Position numbers and translations under genes: made by a program | Shown: positions 28,076-34,036 of the stretch, piece after piece | How positions within the stretch are numbered: the stretch's first letter is position 1 | How the letters are laid out: each line of letters opens with the position of its first letter | Notes under the pieces: model-generated | The model's database searches: none | Told to the model about the DNA's origin: nothing | What the model saw: only the letters and a program-made list of their open reading frames with translations | NCBI GenBank assembly: GCA_022360175.1 | Contig: JAKSDI010000186.1 | Location: 1 to 34,036, forward strand | Direction: 5' to 3' | DNA length: 34,036 bases | Origin: Chitinophagales bacterium | GTDB taxonomy: Bacteria; Bacteroidota; Bacteroidia; Chitinophagales; Saprospiraceae

Positions 28076-29320
28076 TCAGTACATCTTTACTATTTTTTGA
28101 GTCAGGATGTAGTCCTGAGTCTCTAAAATGGAATAATAAATACCAGGTGCCCAATCATTAGTATTGATTTGTTTGGTATAAATTCCTGCGGTTTTTTCTC
28201 CTTCTTCATAATTGGCGATTACTCTTTGCGATGCATCCGTAATTCTTAGCTTTACTATTTGAGGGATATTATGAATTTGATACCTTAATTCAGTTGATAA
28301 ACCAGCAGGATTGGGTGTCGGAGAAAAGAGGGTAGCAAATTGATTTTGATTATTAGCTTCCTTTGTTGTTGATAGCAAAGGGCAATCTACGTCTTCGAGG
28401 GAGCAAACACCCGTTATCATTCTCACGAGGCCGGGATGCAACTCTAGATTATCTGCTCCTCCCCATGTAGGGACAGAGCAATTGACCCATAAGGTATCTC
28501 CGGTAGAACTTGCAGCTATTCCGTTGGGTTTTGAAAAGGTGGCTTGTAAAGCTGGCCCATCATTATTTGATAGGCCTTGGGCAATGCCTGCGATTAACTC
28601 TACTTCTCCACTTAAGCTAAGTTTCCAGATTTGACCAGTACCTATAGTAGCAACAAATAAGAATCCATTTGAATAGGTAATATGGCCATTGCCAGCAGCA
28701 AAGAAAGGCATGGTAGCGAGCAATTCTACAGCCCCATTTGAATCTATTTTCAGAATGTTTCCATCATTGAAATTGCAGACATAAAAGTTGCCATCAGGAT
28801 CTATTGTAATACCGTTTGGACAATTGAGCAGGCCACTAGATGCAAAAATACTCGTTGTTCCGTTTGGAGTGATTTTCTGGATTACATTATTTCCATGAAT
28901 GCATACATAAAGATTATCTTCAGCATCGGATGTTATGCCAATAGGGCCTCCACTTGCGCTTGCCCAATTGAGGTTTACGTTACCATCAGGTGTTACCTTA
29001 CTTACCCTCGCTCCTGAAGGATTGGATTGATAGAAATTTCCCTGGCTATCAAAACGCGCTCCTGATGCTCCAGAAAATCCACTTGCAAATTCGGTAACTT
29101 CCCAGGTCCCATATTCAACCCTGTACACCTTGGTGTTGACACTTGCAGTACCCAATGCGGGTCCAAAATCACTCACATAAACGTTACCATCTGGGCCAAA
29201 AGTAACCCCTCCGCTGGCATCAAGGTTTAAAATCGTTTCGACCTGGAGGTTTTGTGTAAAACCAGTTGAAGTAATTAAGATTGATAAAGAAGAAAATAAG
29301 AGTAGTAGTTTTTTATTCAT
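28076..29320 (-). CDS. Secreted NHL/SMP-30-like beta-propeller protein with T9SS tail
   Basis: A 414-residue exported protein. A signal peptide (about residues 1-22, ending GFTQ) precedes a propeller of about six NHL-like or gluconolactonase-like blades. The blades recur as GxxxGPDGNVYVSDFG, FDSQGNFYQSN, SDAEDNLYVCIHG, IDPDGNFYVCNF and NGIAASSTGDTLWVN. A short spacer leads to a T9SS type A sorting domain (about 335-414; TPNPAGLS, LRITDASQRVIANY, APGIYYSILET). Propellers of this type often bind ligands or act as lactonases, but I see no safe catalytic assignment. It stands 280 bases from the upstream metallo-beta-lactamase-fold gene, across a cluster of hairpins, and converges on the protease gene. 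Confidence 0.85.
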   Translation of the reverse strand: MNKKLLLLFSSLSILITSTGFTQNLQVETILNLDASGGVTFGPDGNVYVSDFGPALGTASVNTKVYRVEYGTWEVTEFASGFSGASGARFDSQGNFYQSNPSGARVSKVTPDGNVNLNWASASGGPIGITSDAEDNLYVCIHGNNVIQKITPNGTTSIFASSGLLNCPNGITIDPDGNFYVCNFNDGNILKIDSNGAVELLATMPFFAAGNGHITYSNGFLFVATIGTGQIWKLSLSGEVELIAGIAQGLSNNDGPALQATFSKPNGIAASSTGDTLWVNCSVPTWGGADNLELHPGLVRMITGVCSLEDVDCPLLSTTKEANNQNQFATLFSPTPNPAGLSTELRYQIHNIPQIVKLRITDASQRVIANYEEGEKTAGIYTKQINTNDWAPGIYYSILETQDYILTQKIVKMY

Positions 29321-29391
29321 TGTGAGACGTTTTAGTTTTTAATTGACTAGTACTTTGTTAATTGTGAAAAGCCGAGTGCTGTCAGAGTAAT

Positions 29392-29503
29392 GATTTCGGA
29401 GAAATCACATCTTTTTTGCCTAGGCAAAAAAGCTTTCGACTTCATCCGAAGTCGAAATTTTCATCATAATCCTTTTCAACAAACTTCCGACTTCTCCGAA
29501 GTC
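29392..29503. repeat. Cluster of four perfect hairpins, three sharing one motif
   Basis: Within 112 bases lie GATTTC-GGA-GAAATC (29392-29406), a 22-base palindrome CTTTTTTGCCTAGGCAAAAAAG (29411-29432), TTTCGACTTC-ATCC-GAAGTCGAAA (29434-29457) and GACTTC-TCC-GAAGTC (29489-29503). Read on the appropriate strand, three of the four are GA(C/T)TTC-GGA(T)-GAA(G/A)TC. The C-to-T change in one arm is matched by G-to-A in the other, keeping the stem. The cluster lies between the MBL-fold gene and the NHL gene. The 22-base palindrome, with its T6 run, may contribute to termination on either strand. Confidence 0.75.
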
Positions 29504-29600
29504 TTTACCTGTCTTTTTAGTGTTAACAGAGCACTTGTGATTAGAAACTGATTACTGGCAATGTTTTAAAGGATGCCAGTAACCAGCTTCACATAAGTTT

Positions 29601-31208
29601 TTAATATTCTCGTGTTTCGAATGGAGTAGTGAAGGCATCTGCGTCTGGATAAATGTTATTGATTTGTGCCAAAGTGGTGGATAAAGAACTTGTTAGGAAG
29701 TGAAGGCAGACAATATTTTCAGGCTCGACATTTTCAATTAAAGCATCCCGATTAGCAGCGCTTACTAAATCTCCAAAGGTGGGAATAAAGACAACCGTAA
29801 TATCATCAGATAATAAATCAAAACCTTCCAATTGAGAATCCAGATAGTCCAAATCTCCAACATGTAGGAATCGTTTTCCACCCAGATGAATGTTGTAAGC
29901 ATAACTTTCATCATCGTCAAATATATTTCCAAACTGATCAAAATGCTCTACTTCTAAAACATCTATCGTGATTCCATTTTGAACGGTAGTAATCCGCTCA
30001 AATTTTTCAATTTCGAAATTGACAATTTGATCGGCAAAAGCACTAAAGTTAGGTTCTACATCGGAAGTCGCTATCAATTTGGTTTCAGGATGATTAGACA
30101 AATAGTTTGCAACAGCAGCCGTATGGTAATGGTCGCCATGATTGTGTGTAATCATAATTATATCAATGTCGTCGTAAGGAGGTTCGCCGTTTTCCAGTGC
30201 CATTAATTCACTGCTGGATGGACTTATCCAACCTCCCAGATTACTCACTCTGTTAATAGCATCGATGACTACTTTTTTATCTTCAAACTCAATCATAATA
30301 CCATCATTGGCAATGAAAGTGACCTTCACTTTTTCTACGCTACTTAAGCTAATTTCCTCACTTGGATTACTCAATGCGTTCAGGTATTGATTGGCATCAG
30401 CTGCTACTGTCATTACAAAAACCTTGTAGGCAACATCTTCGGTGATTAATTCACCAGTAATCGTTTTAGAATCTGCTGCCAGATTAGTAGAAATATCGTT
30501 TCCTGTTTTAGCCACTGTCGTGAAATTTTCTGATGAAACACTTGCTGCTGCTTCAACATTAAAAGCATCACTTTCCTCACTATTAACCACCATGATTCGG
30601 TATTCCGAAATAATGGATTCATCTGTTGATCTGGAAAATGATACTTGCATATCTAAGCCACTGCCTTCATTCCCGGTATCTTGGACTAAAAGATTGGATA
30701 CGCTTTCTACTGTAGGTGGGCCACTGTTATCAATCAGTGTAATTTCCTCACTCGCTACGCTTAATGCATTTGCGAAAAGCATGGGATCAACTGTAACAGA
30801 CATCACAAAAACCCTGTACGGAATATCATTTGTAATGGATACTCCATTGACTGTTTTAGAACTTGCTAATAAATGGATAGAAATATCATTCCCTGTTTTT
30901 GTAGCAGTGAATAGATTGTCGGATGCAATGTTTTCTGCTTTCTCCAAATTGAAGTCAGCACTCTCTGCACTTTCGACTACAAAAATCTGGTATTCTTCTA
31001 TCTGCGATTCATCCGCAATCCTGGAGAAACTAATTTGGAGGTCTGTACCATTTCCAGCATCACCAATGTCACTAACCGATAGACTGCTTATGCTTTCAAT
31101 TTTTGTGGGTTCTAAATCGCTGCCTTCATCATCTTTACAATCACTAAATATTAATAATGTAAAAATCGAAGCTAGCAAGAATAGGACTGAGTTGTTGGAT
31201 TTAATCAT
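29601..31208 (-). CDS. Surface lipoprotein with two repeats and a metallo-beta-lactamase-fold domain
   Basis: A 535-residue predicted lipoprotein. The hydrophobic signal ends at Cys24 and is followed by Lys-Asp-Asp-Glu, which fits the Bacteroidota lipoprotein export signal for surface display. Two homologous repeats of about 120 residues follow (about 38-158 and 166-288; both contain the ISFSR or VSFSR strand, a KTGNDIS block and YRVFVM or YKVFVM), probably Fn3-like sandwiches. The last 245 residues are an MBL-fold hydrolase: THNHGDHYH supplies His355, His357, Asp359 and His360, and HVGDLDY gives the later histidine and aspartate. It resembles UlaG-like or general MBL-fold proteins; substrate unknown. 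It starts 60 bases after the FG-GAP gene, so they may be co-transcribed. Confidence 0.85.
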   Translation of the reverse strand: MIKSNNSVLFLLASIFTLLIFSDCKDDEGSDLEPTKIESISSLSVSDIGDAGNGTDLQISFSRIADESQIEEYQIFVVESAESADFNLEKAENIASDNLFTATKTGNDISIHLLASSKTVNGVSITNDIPYRVFVMSVTVDPMLFANALSVASEEITLIDNSGPPTVESVSNLLVQDTGNEGSGLDMQVSFSRSTDESIISEYRIMVVNSEESDAFNVEAAASVSSENFTTVAKTGNDISTNLAADSKTITGELITEDVAYKVFVMTVAADANQYLNALSNPSEEISLSSVEKVKVTFIANDGIMIEFEDKKVVIDAINRVSNLGGWISPSSSELMALENGEPPYDDIDIIMITHNHGDHYHTAAVANYLSNHPETKLIATSDVEPNFSAFADQIVNFEIEKFERITTVQNGITIDVLEVEHFDQFGNIFDDDESYAYNIHLGGKRFLHVGDLDYLDSQLEGFDLLSDDITVVFIPTFGDLVSAANRDALIENVEPENIVCLHFLTSSLSTTLAQINNIYPDADAFTTPFETREY

Positions 31209-31268
31209 AACATATCTATTTAGTCGGATGAGATATTTTTAACAACTTCATTTTTGAAGAAAAGCGCA

Positions 31269-33062
31269 TTAGCGAGTGATCACCATTGTTTTGGTGAATC
31301 TATTGGCTCCATTTTCTAAAACCATATAATAGTTTCCTGTAGGCCAATGGCTCACATCTAAACGATGTTCATAGAATCCTTTTTTCTGGATCCCTTTATG
31401 TAATGTGATAATTTCTTTACCAGAAATATCGAATACTCTTAATTGGATTTTCTGGTTTGGAGTATTGATTTTATAAGAGATATTTACCACTGAGTTGGAT
31501 GGGGTAGGAGAGATATTTAGAAAAGAAATTTCCTTTTCTATTTTTGATATATTGGTCGTTTGGCCTTCAATGTATTCTAAAAATTGATTAACCGATATAT
31601 CTGTATCTATTTCATTTAAGCCCAGGGGCCACTCGATAATTAAGGAGTCAATTACTTCTGCATCACCTAAACCAAAATGTACTCTTAAATCATCTTGAGA
31701 GTGATTGCCAGTGGGGCTTCCACTTATATGTCTCAATTGCCAGAGAGGGACACCATTTACGGTTGCTTTAATCCAAATCTTTGCCCCAATTGCAGCAGCA
31801 TTCGAACTGGTTCCTTTTAATGTCAGCACTAAGAAATTGTTAGCGCCACCGTTATTCAAATACAAGAAATTTTGTGCATTCCCTCCAGAGAAATTATTGG
31901 CGACATATAGATCGAGATACCCATCATTGTTATAGTCTGCATTGGCACAAGCCTGCCCGTTTGAAATATTGGTAACAATTGTACCTACTTGAGAGGAACT
32001 AGCTATAGAGAAATTACCTAAGCCATCGTTTTGATAGTATCTACCTGCCTGGCCTGCTGTATTCAAAACAAATAGATCCAAATCACCATCATTGTCAAAA
32101 TCACCCCAGGAAGAACCTAAAGTACTAGTGTTATCTGTTACGTGTGGCCCTGTAGTTATTCGAGTAAACAAGCTATCTCCCTCATTGCGATATAAGTAAT
32201 TCCTATTGTCAAAATTGCCAAGGTATACATCCATGTCTCCATCATTGTCGTAATCACCCCAGCTTGCCTGGAAATCAAGGTCAAAATGTGTGGTCATCTC
32301 AGCGGTATAAACTCTCTCAAATGCTAGATTGCCAGTCTCGGTTAATGAATTATGGTAGATTCGGTTATCTTCTCCACCATCTGGATGTGTTCGACCACTC
32401 TTGATCATAAATAAATCTTGATCGCCATCGTGATCATAATCTATCCAGGAAGCGACACCGGTACTTTCCACATCTGGAGTTACAAATGAAGGAGAGATAT
32501 TCGTAAAGGTTCCATCGCCATTATTTTCATAGAAGAAATCGGTACGCAAATGTTTATTATCTGGCATATGGAGATCGATATCTCCATCATTGTCATAATC
32601 CACCCAACTACTGCTCCATGTGTAATTTGCATCAGTTTGTGTAGCTGCTATATCTATTGTTGAGAAAGTATAATTTGGGGCACCATTATTCCTGTACAGA
32701 AAATTTAGTTCAGGAGGGAAGGCGTTTGACGGATTGTTGCTGACGAACAAATCAAGATTTCCATCATTATCATAATCTGCCCAGATAGATGCATTAGAAA
32801 AACCTAAGCTGTTTACAATTGCACCAGTGGTTATCTCCTGAAATGTTCCGTCACCATTATTTTTAAATAATTGGTTGTTAGAGTTTATATTAGAGATGTA
32901 TAAATCTGGGAACCCATCCTGATTGTAATCTGCCCAACTACAACCAGTACTTGGCTTGTTGGCTGTTACAATGCTTCCTGTTAATATCTCCTGAAACTGT
33001 TGTGCATTTAAACACAAACAGGATAGTGAATAAATAAAGAGTATAAGTAATTTTAGTTTCAT
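31269..33062 (-). CDS. FG-GAP/VCBS-repeat protein with ASPIC-UnbV domain and T9SS tail
   Basis: A 597-residue secreted protein. After a signal peptide (about residues 1-20, ending LNAQ) come about eight FG-GAP/VCBS blades, each with a calcium-binding DxDxDG-type loop (for example DYNQDGFPDLY, DYDNDGNLDLF, DYDHDGDQDLF, DFDNDGDLDLF). They form an integrin-alpha-like propeller. An ASPIC/UnbV (CRTAC1-like) domain follows (AIGAKIWIKA, DDLRVHFGLG, IIEWPLG). The C-terminus is a T9SS type A sorting domain (ISPTPSNSVVNISY to the end). Such proteins are surface or secreted binding proteins; the ligand is unknown. A near paralogue lies immediately upstream, cut by the window edge. Confidence 0.9.
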   Translation of the reverse strand: MKLKLLILFIYSLSCLCLNAQQFQEILTGSIVTANKPSTGCSWADYNQDGFPDLYISNINSNNQLFKNNGDGTFQEITTGAIVNSLGFSNASIWADYDNDGNLDLFVSNNPSNAFPPELNFLYRNNGAPNYTFSTIDIAATQTDANYTWSSSWVDYDNDGDIDLHMPDNKHLRTDFFYENNGDGTFTNISPSFVTPDVESTGVASWIDYDHDGDQDLFMIKSGRTHPDGGEDNRIYHNSLTETGNLAFERVYTAEMTTHFDLDFQASWGDYDNDGDMDVYLGNFDNRNYLYRNEGDSLFTRITTGPHVTDNTSTLGSSWGDFDNDGDLDLFVLNTAGQAGRYYQNDGLGNFSIASSSQVGTIVTNISNGQACANADYNNDGYLDLYVANNFSGGNAQNFLYLNNGGANNFLVLTLKGTSSNAAAIGAKIWIKATVNGVPLWQLRHISGSPTGNHSQDDLRVHFGLGDAEVIDSLIIEWPLGLNEIDTDISVNQFLEYIEGQTTNISKIEKEISFLNISPTPSNSVVNISYKINTPNQKIQLRVFDISGKEIITLHKGIQKKGFYEHRLDVSHWPTGNYYMVLENGANRFTKTMVITR

Positions 33063-33318
33063 AGCTTTTGTCTTGAAGTTTATTTTAAATCATTACGATA
33101 TTGCCTTAAGGGCAAAATTGTCAGAGCATTCATTGCTCATTATATTTTGTATAAAAAAGCAGCTTGGTTTCTTCCAACATCACATAATAATTCCACTACT
33201 TGAATGCTTGGCACGCGTTCAAATACATTTGAGGAAAACCTCATTGGAAAACTTAAGCAGGAAAAGGCTTTACATGATTACTTGATTTATGATCTGCCTA
33301 AAGGGATAAACGATTTAC
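33063..33318. other. 256-base spacer with two small hairpins
   Basis: Between the tandem FG-GAP genes I see no convincing gene. There are two small hairpins, TTGAATGC/GCGTTCAA (33200-33207 and 33215-33222, one G-T wobble) and TGAGG-AAAA-CCTCA (33230-33243). The promoter of the 31269-33062 gene may be here. Confidence 0.35.
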
Positions 33319-34036
33319 TCAATGGAGGATAATTAATTTTTTAGTGATTTCTATTCCTCCATTTTCACAAACCAAAAGATAAGAGCCTGTTGGCCAATCA
33401 CTAGTATCTAATGTTAGGTGATGTGTGCCTTTGAATTGCACGCCATTATCAATTTCCTTTACAAATTGCATGGAAGCATCAAATAGCCTGAACCGAATAA
33501 TCTGATTGGAATCTTTTATGCTATAGCTGATATTGACTTCGGAATTAGCCGGATTGGGAAAAACATTTAAGGAAAACGCTTCTTTTATTAATGGAGAAGT
33601 AGTTGTTATGGCTCCCTCCGTATAGTTCAGAAATTGATTGCTTGTAATATTGGTGTAGACTTCCTTTAGTCCCAAAGGCCATTCAATCAATATACTATCA
33701 ATTATACTAGCGTCCCCTAAACCAAAATGCACCCGAAGGTCATTTTGCCCACAAAAGGCATTTTGAGAAGAGATATCCCGGCGTTGCCAGTGAGAGTGGC
33801 CATTTATAGTCGCTTTGATACGAACTTTTGCACCTATAGCCGAACGATTAGAGGCAGTACCTTCTAAGGAAATATTAATCCAATTTCCGTTATTCAACTC
33901 ATTTCGATATAAGCCTCTTTGATTGCTATTTGTCCCATTGATGAATAAATCGAGGTCTCCGTCATTGTCGTAGTCTGCATTGGAAGTGCTGCGAGATCCT
34001 ATAAGATTAGCGAAAGATGGAAAATGGTGTACAAAG
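33319..34036 (-). CDS. FG-GAP/ASPIC-UnbV T9SS protein, 5' end beyond window
   Basis: The C-terminal 238 residues of a gene that continues past the right edge. The reading frame stays open to 34036, and reading back from there gives an FG-GAP blade (NADYDNDGDLDLF), so an apparent start at the TTG codon at 33897 is not the true one. An ASPIC/UnbV domain (AIGAKVRIKA, NDLRVHFGLG, ILIEWPLG) and a T9SS type A sorting domain (NVFPNPANSEVNISY to the C-terminus) follow in the same order as in the neighbouring gene at 31269-33062, with clear sequence similarity throughout. The two are tandem paralogues. It is presumably a secreted or surface-anchored binding protein; its total length and signal peptide cannot be seen. 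Confidence 0.88.
   Translation of the reverse strand, partial: FVHHFPSFANLIGSRSTSNADYDNDGDLDLFINGTNSNQRGLYRNELNNGNWINISLEGTASNRSAIGAKVRIKATINGHSHWQRRDISSQNAFCGQNDLRVHFGLGDASIIDSILIEWPLGLKEVYTNITSNQFLNYTEGAITTTSPLIKEAFSLNVFPNPANSEVNISYSIKDSNQIIRFRLFDASMQFVKEIDNGVQFKGTHHLTLDTSDWPTGSYLLVCENGGIEITKKLIILH

Noticed and set aside
30442-31242. A 266-residue plus-strand open frame
   Set aside because: It is antisense to the well-supported MBL-fold lipoprotein gene and mirrors its duplicated repeats; no recognisable domain or start context.
33204-33332. A 42-residue plus-strand open frame with a protein-like composition
   Set aside because: It runs into the 3' end of the convergent FG-GAP gene, contains the two small hairpins and has no recognisable relative; it may be a gene remnant but cannot be supported.

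Overview
The window comes from a Bacteroidota genome, most likely a Saprospiraceae-like or related marine/aquatic lineage. The support is low-to-moderate GC, several predicted secreted proteins ending in type IX secretion (T9SS) type A sorting domains, SprB-type repeats, FG-GAP/ASPIC-UnbV proteins, Bacteroidota-style lipoproteins and a triple-tyrosine sensor regulator. No tRNA, rRNA, CRISPR array, transposase or phage gene was seen.

Left third (56-12033, all minus strand): a compact beta-glucan (laminarin-like, beta-1,3 with beta-1,6) utilisation locus. In transcription order it encodes a secreted glycosidase-type TIM barrel fused to an outer-membrane beta-barrel, a multidomain glycan-binding surface lipoprotein, a GH16 endo-beta-1,3-glucanase lipoprotein, a GH17 lipoprotein, a GH30 lipoprotein, a GPH-family MFS sugar symporter and a cytoplasmic GH17 enzyme. 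There is no SusC/SusD pair in the window. The TIM-barrel/porin fusion sits where SusC/SusD would be expected, and this is the most unusual feature of the window. Divergent from it (12244-15147, plus strand) is a membrane-spanning beta-propeller/Y_Y_Y regulator with a cytoplasmic LuxR-type HTH and no kinase, the obvious candidate sensor of the locus. A working model is: surface lipoproteins bind and cut the glucan, the fusion protein trims and/or passes oligosaccharides through the outer membrane, the MFS symporter imports them and the cytosolic GH17 processes them.

Middle (15239-17456): a divergent pair consisting of a pyridoxamine-5-phosphate-oxidase-like flavoprotein and a MocR-type (GntR-aminotransferase) regulator, separated by a short region with repeated CTAC-type boxes. 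A shared hairpin lies between the regulator gene and the oxidase gene.

Right half (17591-34036): large exported proteins. On the plus strand are a 1399-residue exported protein of unknown function and a 1781-residue metzincin protease carrying PKD-like, Fn3-like, P-domain, seven SprB repeats, a MAM-like domain and a T9SS tail. On the minus strand are an NHL/SMP-30-like T9SS protein, a surface lipoprotein with two repeats and a metallo-beta-lactamase-fold domain, and two tandem FG-GAP/ASPIC-UnbV T9SS paralogues, the second cut by the right edge. The intergenic spaces here contain clustered small hairpins, including one group (29392-29503) whose stems differ by compensatory changes.
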